From Thermanaeromonas toyohensis ToBE (lineage in GTDB: Bacteria > Bacillota > DSM-521 > Neomoorellales > Neomoorellaceae): a DNA stretch of 64,000 nt. Of this stretch, positions 42,727-51,443 are shown in pieces; the first letter of the stretch is position 1, and the number at the start of each line of letters is the position of its first letter. The stretch is from contig NZ_LT838272.1 in assembly GCF_900176005.1 (NCBI RefSeq), positions 825,587 through 889,586 on the forward strand. The letters run 5' to 3'. The position numbers and the translations under genes were made by a program. The notes under the pieces were generated by a model, which was not told the DNA's origin, searched no databases, and saw nothing but the letters and a program-made list of their open reading frames with translations.

Positions 42727-44253
42727 ATGGCTCACGAAATTAGGCATGTTGAAATGCGGGGGATCACTAAAAGATTCCCTGGAGTATTGGCTAATGACCA
42801 TGTTGATCTGGAGATCAGAGCTGGCGAGGTACTGGCCCTTTTAGGAGAGAATGGCGCTGGTAAAAGCACTTTGATGAGCATCCTTTACGGCCTTTACCAG
42901 CCGGATGAGGGAGAAATTTTAATAAACGGGCAACCGGTAAAGATAACTTCTCCCCGGGTAGCCCTAGAACTCGGTATCGGAATGGTGCACCAGCATTTCA
43001 TGCTGGTGCCCACTTTAACTGTAGCCGAAAATGTGGCCCTAGGCCTACCTTCTCCTAAGGGGCCTTTACTGGATCTTAAGGCGGTCAGCCAGAAGATCAA
43101 AGAGATTTCCAACGCTTATGGCCTGGCCGTAAATCCAGATTCTTATGTCTGGCAGCTCAGTGTAGGCGAACAGCAGCGGGTAGAAATAGTCAAGGCCCTT
43201 TATAGAGGGGCTAGCCTACTCATATTGGATGAACCCACTGCTGTTCTTACTCCACAAGAAGCTAATGAGTTAATCGCCCTGCTTAAAAGTATGGCTAGGC
43301 AGGGCAGGCCCATAGTATTTATCAGCCATAAATTAAACGAAGTTATGGCAGTGAGCGATAGGGTAACAGTCCTGCGGGATGGCAGGGTGGTAGCTACCCT
43401 AAAAACTTCTGAAACCTCACCCCAGGAGCTGGCCAGGCTTATGGTGGGGAGGGAGATGGCCCCGCGGGTAACAAAAAGGCAACGCTCTCCAGGAAAACCT
43501 GTCCTGGAGCTTAAGGAAGTCTGGGCTCCTAGTGACAAAGGGACTCCGGCCCTTAGGGGAATATCCTTAGAAGTTAAGCAAGGGGAAATCCTCGGCATAG
43601 CAGGGGTCTCCGGTAACGGGCAAAAGGAGCTGGCTGAGGTTATAAGCGGGCTTAGAAAAGTAACTAGAGGCCAGATCCTTTTAGAGGGAAAGGATATCAC
43701 CAATTGGCCTCCAGAGAAGATTATTAAACAAGGGCTGGGATATATCCCTGAGGATAGGCTCCATGTAGGTATTATACCGTCCTTTACCGTTTGGGAAAAC
43801 CTTATACTTAAAGACCATTATCTTCCGCCTTATGCCAAGGGTATATTCCTCCATAACCCGGGCATAAGATCGCGGGCTACCTCCTTAGTAGAAAGCTTTG
43901 GAGTTAAAACCCCGAACTTAGATACCCCCACCGGTCGCCTTTCCGGCGGCAACATCCAGCGGGTGATCCTGGCCAGGGAAATTACACGCAATCCCTCGGT
44001 CCTGGTAGCGGCCTATCCCGCTCGGGGATTAGATATAGGAGCTACTGAATATGTTCACTTGAAGCTCATGGAAGCCAGGGACAAGGGTATGGGAGTACTC
44101 CTAATCTCAGAGGACCTGGAAGAAATTATGACCTTATCCGACCGTATTGCCGTAATATATGAAGGGCAAATCATGAGGGTCATGGATGCGGAGGAAGCCG
44201 ACGAACGCGCTTTAGGGCTTCTTATGGCCGGCATCAGGCAAGTAGCTTCATAG
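42727..44253 (+). CDS. BMP-type ABC transporter ATP-binding protein (double domain)
   Basis: A 508-residue protein with two ABC domains, as in NupO/YufO and RbsA. Domain 1: [17 protein letters not shown], signature [26 protein letters not shown]. Domain 2: [14 protein letters not shown], signature [15 protein letters not shown], with a degenerate Walker [15 protein letters not shown]. The loss of the Asp-Glu pair in the second domain is normal for this subfamily. It closes the operon; a terminator follows at 44318. Confidence 0.92.
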   Translation: MAHEIRHVEMRGITKRFPGVLANDHVDLEIRAGEVLALLGENGAGKSTLMSILYGLYQPDEGEILINGQPVKITSPRVALELGIGMVHQHFMLVPTLTVAENVALGLPSPKGPLLDLKAVSQKIKEISNAYGLAVNPDSYVWQLSVGEQQRVEIVKALYRGASLLILDEPTAVLTPQEANELIALLKSMARQGRPIVFISHKLNEVMAVSDRVTVLRDGRVVATLKTSETSPQELARLMVGREMAPRVTKRQRSPGKPVLELKEVWAPSDKGTPALRGISLEVKQGEILGIAGVSGNGQKELAEVISGLRKVTRGQILLEGKDITNWPPEKIIKQGLGYIPEDRLHVGIIPSFTVWENLILKDHYLPPYAKGIFLHNPGIRSRATSLVESFGVKTPNLDTPTGRLSGGNIQRVILAREITRNPSVLVAAYPARGLDIGATEYVHLKLMEARDKGMGVLLISEDLEEIMTLSDRIAVIYEGQIMRVMDAEEADERALGLLMAGIRQVAS

Positions 44254-44317
44254 TAGTAAATGGCCTTAAACAACAAGAACATGAAGGGCAAATAAGGAAA
44301 CTAATCTTAATTTGTAG

Positions 44318-44354
44318 GGCTGTTGGCCGAAAGGAAAGGTCAGCAGCCTTTTTT
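44318..44354 (+). terminator. Rho-independent terminator of the BMP transporter operon
   Basis: GGCTGTTGGCC (44318-44328) pairs with GGTCAGCAGCC (44338-44348) apart from one mismatch and is followed by six T residues. Confidence 0.85.
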
Positions 44355-44511
44355 ACCTATACTTAATTGTGAACTTTAGAACGAAAACGGAGTAGAAACG
44401 GAGAGGAAGCGGAGGGATAGGGAAAAAAGGAGTTAAATGTAGTTTAAGATGTCGCCCAGCGATTTTGACACGGGCGTTCCACAAAGCATAGTTGTATTTT
44501 GAACAGGCATT

Positions 44512-44543
44512 TGTTATATTATTTTATAACAGGAGGTGTTATA
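44512..44543. promoter_or_regulatory. Probable autoregulatory operator of the VapBC pair
   Basis: TGTTATA (44512-44518) and TATAACA (44525-44531) form a perfect inverted repeat, and a third copy TGTTATA (44537-44543) overlaps the ribosome-binding site. Such spaced repeats are the usual binding sites of ribbon-helix-helix antitoxins upstream of their own gene. Confidence 0.6.
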
Positions 44544-44545
44544 CT

Positions 44546-44818
44546 ATGTCTGAAACAAAAATGCTCCATATCAGATTTCCAGCAAAAATAGTGGATCAAA
44601 TGACCGCGTATCTTAAAACCCGCGGTGTCAACCGCAACCGTTTTATTGTCGATGCTGTAGCTGAAAAACTGCGCCGCGAAATGCGAGTAAAATCATTTAA
44701 AGAAACGCAAGGAGTACTAACTCCTGAAGATGCACCTGAATGGGCCGCAACCTCAGCGACGGAATGGGTTGAAAAACTGCGCGGCAAGGACAGGGTGACC
44801 TCCTCATGGGATATTTGA
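44546..44818 (+). CDS. vapB: Ribbon-helix-helix antitoxin (VapB-like)
   Basis: A 90-residue protein. The N-terminal half, KMLHIRFPAKIVDQMTAYL then NRNRFIVDAVAEKL, is a ribbon-helix-helix DNA-binding domain. The C-terminal half is a toxin-binding tail. The ATG at 44546, preceded by AGGAGG, is the start; an upstream in-frame codon would include the operator. It overlaps the toxin gene by 13 nt. Confidence 0.85.
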   Translation: MSETKMLHIRFPAKIVDQMTAYLKTRGVNRNRFIVDAVAEKLRREMRVKSFKETQGVLTPEDAPEWAATSATEWVEKLRGKDRVTSSWDI

Positions 44819-45210
44819 TAGACACTTGCGTGTTAATCGATCATCTTACTGGAAGACTTTCACCAGCAGTCACTACCTGGCTGGAAGCGACGATATCATC
44901 GGGGAACGCATTTACAAACGTGGTAGTGTATCATGAACTTTTAACTGGGGCACGGACCGTTAAAGCCCAAGAAGCGATTGAAGTCTTGCTCGAAAACTGG
45001 GAAATCATCCCAGTCGACCGTGAAATCGCTGCTGCCGCCGCGGCGTTGAGGCGGGAATGGGCCGAGGAGGGGAAGGCCATGAGCATGGCCGACAGCCTTA
45101 TTGCTGCTACTGCTTCGGTACGAGGGATGAAAGTGGTTACTTCTAACATCAAACATTTTCCTGCTTCCTTAGCCCTTAGCCCGCAAGTAGCTGCCGGTCT
45201 GGAAGGGTAA
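44806..45210 (+). CDS. vapC: PIN-domain toxin (VapC family)
   Basis: A 134-residue PIN ribonuclease: MGYLIDTCVLIDHL (Asp), NVVVYHELLTGA (Glu), SMADSLIAATA (Asp) and VVTSNIKHF near the C terminus. It is translationally coupled to the preceding RHH antitoxin. Sequence and antitoxin type differ from the pair at 27821, so it is an independent acquisition. Confidence 0.9.
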   Translation: MGYLIDTCVLIDHLTGRLSPAVTTWLEATISSGNAFTNVVVYHELLTGARTVKAQEAIEVLLENWEIIPVDREIAAAAAALRREWAEEGKAMSMADSLIAATASVRGMKVVTSNIKHFPASLALSPQVAAGLEG

Positions 45211-45308
45211 AAGGTAGAGAAAAGATTTTGATAGAAAAGTGAAAAAAAGAACTTATTTAACCAGCAGGATTTTATCTTCAGACAGCGAATATATTACATC
45301 GAAGATTG

Positions 45309-45324
45309 TTGAAAGCGCTTCCAA
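45309..45324. promoter_or_regulatory. LacI-family operator upstream of the regulator gene
   Basis: TTGAAAGCGCTTCCAA has the centre AAGCGCTT typical of LacI/GalR-family operators. It lies 45 bp before the start of the LacI-type gene, and the core TTGAAAGCGCTT recurs at 50072, which suggests autoregulation and control of the inositol enzymes by the same repressor. Confidence 0.7.
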
Positions 45325-45368
45325 GTGCAGCAAATAGAGATGTCTGCCATTTTATGGAGTGACGAGGT

Positions 45369-46367
45369 TTGCCTACTATTTATGATGTAGCTAAAGCGGC
45401 GGGGGTATCTATTGCTACAGTTTCGCGGGTTCTAAACGGTTATCCTTTTGTAGCGGAAAAGACGCGGGAGAAAGTCCTGCGTGCCATGCAAGAGTTAAAT
45501 TATTCTCCGAATTTACTGGCGGCAGCCTTGATGAAAAAGAATACCTATACTGTAGGTTTGCTTATTCCTGATATTTCTAACCCCTTTTTTGCCGAGATCA
45601 CCCGGGGGGTAGAGGATGCCGCCAATAAATTCGGGTTTAACATTATAATTTGCAATACAGATAATGATCCGGAAAAGGAAACAAAATATGTAAACCTCCT
45701 CTTACAAAAAAGCGTCGATGGCTTAATTTTTGCCACCTCGGAAATTGCTAACCAAAACATTTTAATGCTCAAAGAAAGACAATTTCCGCTAGTATTGATT
45801 GCCAGGGAAGTAGAGGGGATAGAAGTAGATGTAGTTTTGGCAGATAACTTTCAAGGCGCCTATGAAGGGGTGAAATATTTAATCAGCCTGGGGCATCACC
45901 GCATCGCGTTCCTGGGCGAATCGTTAAATATTAAATCCACACGCGAGCGACAGGCAGGATACGAAAAAGCCTTGCAAGAAGCGGGGATCCCAGTAGAAGC
46001 GGAGCTAATCGTTACAGGGCTAAAGAGTTTAGAAGAAGCCTATCATAGAATGCGCTTATTTTACCCTAAGGCACGACCCACGGCGGTCTTTGCTGCCAAT
46101 GATGTTTTAGCTATTGGTGCTATAAGGGCCTTAAAGGAGCTAGGTTTGAGCATACCTGGAGATGTCTCGGTCTTGGGCTTTGACGATACTATTTTTGCTT
46201 CCATAGCTGAACCCCCTCTAAGTAGCGTGGCCCAGCCCATGCGCCAGATGGGGAAAATGGCTATGACAAGGTTGATAAGCAGGATCCGTAATAAAGAAGA
46301 AAAGTGTAGAAGGTTGGTATTACCAACTAAACTGGTGATTAGGGCTTCTACTAAGGCTTGCAGTTAA
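45369..46367 (+). CDS. LacI-family transcriptional regulator of the inositol locus
   Basis: A 332-residue regulator. The helix-turn-helix is TIYDVAKAAGVSIATVSRVLNG at residues 3-24, shown here in two parts: TIYDVAKAAGVS and IATVSRVLNG. The rest is a periplasmic-binding-protein-like sensor (TVGLLIPDISNPFFAEI, VFAANDVLAIGAI, LGFDDTIFASIAEPPLS). A TTG start at 45369 gives the expected N terminus. It is immediately followed by a sugar ABC transporter and inositol enzymes, so an inositol-derived compound is the likely effector. Confidence 0.9.
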   Translation: MPTIYDVAKAAGVSIATVSRVLNGYPFVAEKTREKVLRAMQELNYSPNLLAAALMKKNTYTVGLLIPDISNPFFAEITRGVEDAANKFGFNIIICNTDNDPEKETKYVNLLLQKSVDGLIFATSEIANQNILMLKERQFPLVLIAREVEGIEVDVVLADNFQGAYEGVKYLISLGHHRIAFLGESLNIKSTRERQAGYEKALQEAGIPVEAELIVTGLKSLEEAYHRMRLFYPKARPTAVFAANDVLAIGAIRALKELGLSIPGDVSVLGFDDTIFASIAEPPLSSVAQPMRQMGKMAMTRLISRIRNKEEKCRRLVLPTKLVIRASTKACS

Positions 46368-46394
46368 GTAAGGTGGGGATGGGAGTGGGTAAAA

Positions 46395-47891
46395 GTGCAG
46401 CAGCCTCTCCTAAAGCTTAGAGGAATCTGTAAGCGCTTTCCTGGTGTTGTGGCTTTGGATAATGTGGATCTCGATGTATATTCTGGAGAGATCCATGTCT
46501 TATTAGGGGAAAATGGAGCTGGAAAGTCTACTCTTATTAAAATATTAACCGGCGCCTATCAAAAGGATGCTGGGGAGATCATCATTGATGGAAAAGAAGT
46601 TCAGATTAGAACACCGCGAGAAGCATTACAACTAGGTATTTCTTGCATTTACCAAGAATTAAATTTAATCCCTCATTTAAGCGTAGCCGAAAATATTTTT
46701 TTGGGGAGGGAACCCCAAGTATTTCCTGCCTTAGGAGTTATAGATTTAAAAGAGCGCTATAAACGGAGTGCGGCTTTGTTAAAGGAACTAGGGTGTGCAG
46801 TTTCTCCTGGGGTTAAGGTTAAGGATTTGGGCCTGGGCAAGCAGCAAATGGTAGAGATAGCCAAAGCCCTTTCTTTAAATGCCCGGCTAGTTATCATGGA
46901 CGAGCCTACCTCGAGCTTAAGCGAGAAGGAAGTAGCCGAGCTTTTCCGGGTAGTCAGGCAGTTAAAAGAAAAGGGCATAGCCATAATCTTTGTATCCCAC
47001 AAGCTAGAGGAGATACGCCAAATCGCTGACCGGGTTACAGTCTTAAGGGACGGCCGGAAAGTGGCCACTTTAGCTCGAGGAGAGTTTGACATTGAAGAGT
47101 TAATAAAGTTGATGGTGGGTAGGACCCTGAAGGAGAAGTTTCCCAAGATTAGCGTCCAGCGCGGCCGAGAAGCCTTGCGTGTAGAAGATATATGGACAGA
47201 TACAGGACTAAAGGGGGTTAGCTTTTCAGCCTATGAAGGTGAAGTATTAGGGATTGCTGGGCTCGTGGGAGCGGGAAGGACGGAACTCGCGCGGGCTATT
47301 TTTGGAGCTGACCCTTTACGTAAAGGCAGTATCTTCATTTACGGGCAAAGGGTAGATATAAAATGCCCGGAGGATGCTATTCGTGCTGGACTAGCCTTTT
47401 TAACGGAGGACAGGAAGACACAAGGCCTTATCCTGGGAGAAAGTTTGGCCTTCAATATTACCTTGGCAGGAATTAAGCAGTTTAGGCGGTGGGGCTTCCT
47501 AGATATAAGACGGCAATTTAAGGCTGCTGAACAGCTAGCCCGGGATCTTAAAGTAAAGCCCCTAGATATACGGCGAAAAGCGCGAGAGTTAAGCGGGGGC
47601 AACCAGCAAAAAGTGGTCCTGGCTAAGTGGTTATGTACCCGGGCTAAAATCTTCATCTTCGATGAGCCTACACGGGGTATTGATGTAGGGGCTAAAGTAG
47701 AGGTGTACAACCTCATAAACCAGCTGCTCCAAAATGGCGCAGCCGTTATAATGATTTCCTCTGAATTGCCTGAAATACTAGGCATGAGCGACCGCATTCT
47801 GGTGATGAGTGAAGGGCGGATTACCGGGGAGTTTTTAAGGGAAGAAGCCACACAAGAAAAGATAATGAAGGCAGCAACGGGAGGTTATTAA
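46395..47891 (+). CDS. Sugar/inositol ABC transporter ATP-binding protein (RbsA-like)
   Basis: A 498-residue double-ABC protein. Domain 1: [46 protein letters not shown]. Domain 2: GLVGAGRTELARAIFG, LSGGNQQKVVLAKWL, IFIFDEPTRGIDVG. This is the CUT2 (ribose, inositol) architecture. It starts GTG at 46395 after the regulator and is followed 2 nt later by the permease. Ligand assignment to inositol rests on the adjacent catabolic genes. Confidence 0.93.
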   Translation: MQQPLLKLRGICKRFPGVVALDNVDLDVYSGEIHVLLGENGAGKSTLIKILTGAYQKDAGEIIIDGKEVQIRTPREALQLGISCIYQELNLIPHLSVAENIFLGREPQVFPALGVIDLKERYKRSAALLKELGCAVSPGVKVKDLGLGKQQMVEIAKALSLNARLVIMDEPTSSLSEKEVAELFRVVRQLKEKGIAIIFVSHKLEEIRQIADRVTVLRDGRKVATLARGEFDIEELIKLMVGRTLKEKFPKISVQRGREALRVEDIWTDTGLKGVSFSAYEGEVLGIAGLVGAGRTELARAIFGADPLRKGSIFIYGQRVDIKCPEDAIRAGLAFLTEDRKTQGLILGESLAFNITLAGIKQFRRWGFLDIRRQFKAAEQLARDLKVKPLDIRRKARELSGGNQQKVVLAKWLCTRAKIFIFDEPTRGIDVGAKVEVYNLINQLLQNGAAVIMISSELPEILGMSDRILVMSEGRITGEFLREEATQEKIMKAATGGY

Positions 47892-47893
47892 AG

Positions 47894-48907
47894 ATGCTTA
47901 AAACAGTTAGCGAAAAAGCGGCTAAGGAGCCAGATATCCAGGTAGAAGGCAAGATCAACTGGAAGGACTTACTGTATAGTCTGGGTGCCTTATTGGGGTT
48001 GATCCTTTTAAGTGTTGTATTGACCATATTATCACCTGACTTTTTAACTCTTAACAACCTGATGAACATTGCCCGTCAGTCGGCTATAAACAGTCTTATC
48101 TCTGTAGGCATGCTCCTTACAATTTTGACAGCAGGGATAGACCTTTCTGTAGGTTCGGTTCTGGCCTTGTCCACTGTGGTAATGGCTATCCTTATTATAA
48201 AGTTACATGTAAGCCCTTTCATAGGAGTACTGGCGGGCTTATGCTTGGGTGCTTTTTTAGGCTTTATGAATGGCATTTTACTTACTAAATTACATCTTCC
48301 CCATCCCTTTATCTCTACCTTGGGCACCATGAATATTGCCCGGGGATTAGCGTTAATTGTTACTGGTGCTACTCCTATATCAGGTTTTCCCTTTTCTGTT
48401 CAGTTCCTGGGAGCTGCCTTTTGGGGACCTATCCCAGTTAGCTTTATCCTGGTCCTCATAGTATTCATCATCTTTCATCTCTTCCTTACACGTACCACTA
48501 CTGGCCGCTACATTTACGCTGTAGGTGGTAATCCTGAAGCAGCAAGGTTATCAGGTGTCCCGGTAGAGAGGATTTTGGTGATAGTCTATACTTTAAGCGG
48601 TTTTATGGCAGCTGTGGCCGGGTTGGTACTGATAGGCCGGGTAAATGCGGCTTATCCCCTGGCTGGTTTGGGGTATGAGCTAGATGCTATTGCAGCAGTG
48701 ATTATTGGCGGGGCCAGTTTCTTCGGAGGGGTAGGTACTGTATGGGGTACTCTGGTGGGAGCCCTTATCATGGCAGTTCTGCGCAACGGGTTAAATCTTT
48801 TGGGGGTTTCTGCTGATCTCCAGACTGTGGCTATAGGTGCTGTTATTATCGGCGCTGTCTACGTTGATGTATTGCGCCAGCGGGCAATAAATAAAGGGAG
48901 GAGGTGA
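47894..48907 (+). CDS. Sugar/inositol ABC transporter permease (RbsC-like)
   Basis: A 337-residue CUT2 permease with about nine helices. Family motifs: LTAGIDLSVGSVLALSTVV, HPFISTLGTMNIARGLAL and AVGGNPEAARLSGVPV, and a C-terminal VIIGGASFFGGVG. ATG at 47894, nearly abutting the ATPase gene. Confidence 0.93.
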   Translation: MLKTVSEKAAKEPDIQVEGKINWKDLLYSLGALLGLILLSVVLTILSPDFLTLNNLMNIARQSAINSLISVGMLLTILTAGIDLSVGSVLALSTVVMAILIIKLHVSPFIGVLAGLCLGAFLGFMNGILLTKLHLPHPFISTLGTMNIARGLALIVTGATPISGFPFSVQFLGAAFWGPIPVSFILVLIVFIIFHLFLTRTTTGRYIYAVGGNPEAARLSGVPVERILVIVYTLSGFMAAVAGLVLIGRVNAAYPLAGLGYELDAIAAVIIGGASFFGGVGTVWGTLVGALIMAVLRNGLNLLGVSADLQTVAIGAVIIGAVYVDVLRQRAINKGRR

Positions 48908-48995
48908 GAGAGAATAATCCCAGAGCCTAAAGTCCTTAAATCAATTTTTCTCCCAGCTTAACTTTCATTAAAAATTTTAAAAGGAGGTCTGTTTG

Positions 48996-50000
48996 ATGGG
49001 CAAAAAGTTGTTGACTATTATCATTCTAGTAGTAGCCATGGCCTTCGCGTTGGCTGGCTGTGGCGGTAGCAAAGGTCAGAGTTCTCAAAGTGCCGGGAAG
49101 GAGACGGCTAAACAGGAGACGCAGGCTAGCGGCAAGATTCGAGTAGCTGTTATAGTAAAAGCCTTAAATAGCGATTACTGGCATTTGGTAGAGGCTGGGG
49201 CTAAAGATGCAGGGGCTAAATTAGGGGTAGATGTCACCGTGTTAGGGCCTGCTGCGGAAACCCAAGTAACCGAACAGGTATCTATGATTGAGGACCAGAT
49301 TACCAAGAAAGTATCTGCTCTAGCTGTAGCTCCCAGCCAGCCCAGCTCGGCTATACCTGCCTTTGAGCGGGCTAAGGCACAAAAGATACCAGTAGTTTTA
49401 ATAGATACCGATGCTCCTTGGCAGGATAAGGTTTCCTTTGTAGGTACTGGTAACTACGTAGGTGGTAAGCAAGCGGGTGAGTTTTTGGCCAAAAAGTTGG
49501 GCAAAGGCGCTAAAATAGCTATCCTGCGCGGCGCTTTGGGCGACCCGACTCATGACGAGCGGGCCAACGGTGCAGTAGAAGTTCTTAAAGCGCAAGGATT
49601 AGAAGTGGTCACCATCCAGCCGGCCAATAGCGAACGCCAGATGGGTATGTCAGTAATGGAGAATATCCTCCAGGCCCATCCGGATATCCAAGGCGTATTT
49701 GCTACCAATGATGAAATGGCTTTAGGTGCCTTAAGGGCTATTGAGGCGGCCCATAAGAACATCATAGTGGTAGGTTTTGACGGTTCACCTGATGCCTTGA
49801 AATCCATTAAAGAAGGTAAACTTACCGCTTCCATAGCGCAAAACCCGTATAATATTGGCTATATGGGTGTAGAGGCTGCAGTAAAGGCTGTTAAAGGAGA
49901 AAGTGTAGATAAGAGGATCGATACGGGTACTAAGGTTATAACTAAAGAAAATGTCCAGGAAGAGATGGACAAGTTGGCCAAGATTTTGGGCAAGAAATAA
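48996..50000 (+). CDS. Sugar/inositol-binding lipoprotein (RbsB-like)
   Basis: A 334-residue solute-binding protein. The signal peptide ends in the lipobox LAGC (residues 19-22 or so), followed by a Ser/Lys/Gln linker. The PBP type 1 fold shows IRVAVIVKALNSDYWHLVE, IPVVLIDTDAPWQDKVSFV and VFATNDEMALGALRAIE. ATG 48996 with AAGGAGGTC upstream is preferred to TTG 48993. A strong terminator follows the gene. Confidence 0.92.
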   Translation: MGKKLLTIIILVVAMAFALAGCGGSKGQSSQSAGKETAKQETQASGKIRVAVIVKALNSDYWHLVEAGAKDAGAKLGVDVTVLGPAAETQVTEQVSMIEDQITKKVSALAVAPSQPSSAIPAFERAKAQKIPVVLIDTDAPWQDKVSFVGTGNYVGGKQAGEFLAKKLGKGAKIAILRGALGDPTHDERANGAVEVLKAQGLEVVTIQPANSERQMGMSVMENILQAHPDIQGVFATNDEMALGALRAIEAAHKNIIVVGFDGSPDALKSIKEGKLTASIAQNPYNIGYMGVEAAVKAVKGESVDKRIDTGTKVITKENVQEEMDKLAKILGKK

Positions 50001-50021
50001 AAAGAGAGTTTAGCGGATTAC

Positions 50022-50060
50022 TGCCACAGTCCTGGATCTTTCCAGGATTGTGGCGGTTTT
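50022..50060 (+). terminator. Terminator between the transporter and the inositol enzymes
   Basis: TGCCACAGTCCTGG (50022-50035) pairs with CCAGGATTGTGGC (50042-50054), with one wobble pair, and is followed by GGTTTTC. It splits the locus into two transcription units. An operator follows immediately at 50072, so the enzymes have their own promoter. Confidence 0.8.
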
Positions 50061-50071
50061 CAACAATTCTT

Positions 50072-50088
50072 TTGAAAGCGCTTACCAA
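50072..50088. promoter_or_regulatory. LacI-family operator upstream of the inositol enzyme genes
   Basis: TTGAAAGCGCTTACCAA shares its first 12 bases with the operator at 45309. It lies 49 bp before the IolM-type gene and just after a terminator, the place expected for regulation of a separate promoter. Confidence 0.7.
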
Positions 50089-50136
50089 AAGGCTGAACAC
50101 TAAGCCCTAAACAATCCAAAGGAGGTAGTTACTTTC

Positions 50137-51333
50137 ATGTCCACCATGCGTTGCGTAGTTCTCCATGCCGACTGGGATCCCCGGCCAGGCTTTAAATTGG
50201 GGGCTAAAGACATTGAGGGGAAGCAGACTTACCTAGGTAGCCGAGTGTGGAGGAACCCCAGGGTAGTTATTGAAGAGAAGGAAATACCCAAGCCGGGCCC
50301 GGGTGAGGTGGTGATCGAGGTAAAGGCTTGCGGTATATGTGGCAGCGATGTGCATATGGCCCAGCCGGACGATGAGGGGTATATCCTTTATCCCGGGTTG
50401 ACCGGTTTCCCGGTAGTCCTGGGGCACGAGATTGCAGGTGTAGTCGTGGAGGCAGGGCCGGGCGCTTTAGATAAGCGGACCAACAAGCCTTTTAAAGGCG
50501 GGGAAGAAGTATGCACCGAGGAAATGGTATGGTGCGGTTCCTGCCAGCCTTGCGCCGATGGGTACCCCAATCATTGCGAGCGGCTGGATGAGCTGGGATT
50601 CAATGTAGACGGGGGATTCGCCAAATATGTGAAGGTACCTGCCCGCCTGGTCTGGAGCCTGGAGCCCTTGAAATCCCGGTACAAGGGGTTGGATCTTTTC
50701 CTGGCGGGAAGCTTGGTAGAGCCCACTTCAGTGGCTTATAACGCAGTGATCGAGCGTAGTGGCGGCGGTATAAGGCCTGGGGATAATGTGGTCATCTGCG
50801 GTGGTGGTCCGGTAGGTTTAGCGGCCTGCGCCATCCTTAAACGGCAAGGCGCGGCCAGGGTTATCTTGTCGGAGCCTGAGCCAGCCCGGGCGGAACTGGG
50901 ATTAAAGATGGGCGCTGATTATGTGATTAATCCCCTTAAAGAAGATTTTGTGCAAAGGGTACTGGAGCTAACTGACGGTTATGGTGCCGCCCTTTATTTG
51001 GAGGCCACTGGACTGCCAACAATAGTATATCCTCAGATTGAGCAGGTGATTTGGGAAGGTAGGACCCTAAACGCCAGGGTGATTGTGGTAGCTAGGGCGG
51101 ATGCCAAGATGCCGGTCACCGGCGAAGTACTCCAGGTGAGGAGGGCCCAGATCATAGGTGCCCAGGGCCACTCCGGCCACGGTACTTTCCCGCGGGTTAT
51201 AGAGAGTATGGCTGCTGGTATGGATATGACACCCATGATTACCAAGAAGATAAGGTTAGAGGAAGTGCCGGAGAACCTTGTGTTGCTTAGAACCGATAGG
51301 AAGGAAGGCAAGATTACTTGCGTCATGGACTAA
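50137..51333 (+). CDS. iolM: Zn-dependent scyllo-inosose 3-dehydrogenase (IolM-type)
   Basis: A 398-residue medium-chain alcohol dehydrogenase. Zinc ligands appear in ACGICGSDVHM and VVLGHEIAGVV, and the structural zinc motif is CGSCQPCADGYPNHC. The Rossmann motif is VVICGGGPVGLAACAIL. Within this gene set it corresponds to the Thermotoga enzyme that oxidises scyllo-inosose to 3-dehydro-scyllo-inosose. Assignment rests on family plus the conserved neighbours IolN, IolG and IolO. ATG at 50137 after AAAGGAGGTAG. Confidence 0.82.
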   Translation: MSTMRCVVLHADWDPRPGFKLGAKDIEGKQTYLGSRVWRNPRVVIEEKEIPKPGPGEVVIEVKACGICGSDVHMAQPDDEGYILYPGLTGFPVVLGHEIAGVVVEAGPGALDKRTNKPFKGGEEVCTEEMVWCGSCQPCADGYPNHCERLDELGFNVDGGFAKYVKVPARLVWSLEPLKSRYKGLDLFLAGSLVEPTSVAYNAVIERSGGGIRPGDNVVICGGGPVGLAACAILKRQGAARVILSEPEPARAELGLKMGADYVINPLKEDFVQRVLELTDGYGAALYLEATGLPTIVYPQIEQVIWEGRTLNARVIVVARADAKMPVTGEVLQVRRAQIIGAQGHSGHGTFPRVIESMAAGMDMTPMITKKIRLEEVPENLVLLRTDRKEGKITCVMD

Positions 51334-51376
51334 GCGTTTAGACTAGGTATGGGTTAGGTTACGGAAAGGGGGGAAC

Positions 51377-51409
51377 CGGGGTTGTTGGTTTATAGGCCAG
51401 CAACCCCGA
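51377..51409 (+). promoter_or_regulatory. Intercistronic hairpin between iolM and iolN
   Basis: CGGGGTTGTTGG pairs with CCAGCAACCCCG (one wobble pair) around an 8-nt loop. No T-run follows, so it is more likely an RNA-stability or processing element than a terminator. Confidence 0.5.
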
Positions 51410-51443
51410 TAATAACTGATTTAGATAAAGGAGGAATAACAGG

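Noticed and set aside
26289-44420. GGA-rich short repeats near 26289 and 44390 as a CRISPR-like or dispersed repeat
   Set aside because: Units are degenerate and irregular, with no constant spacer length; no CRISPR array or cas gene is present in the window.
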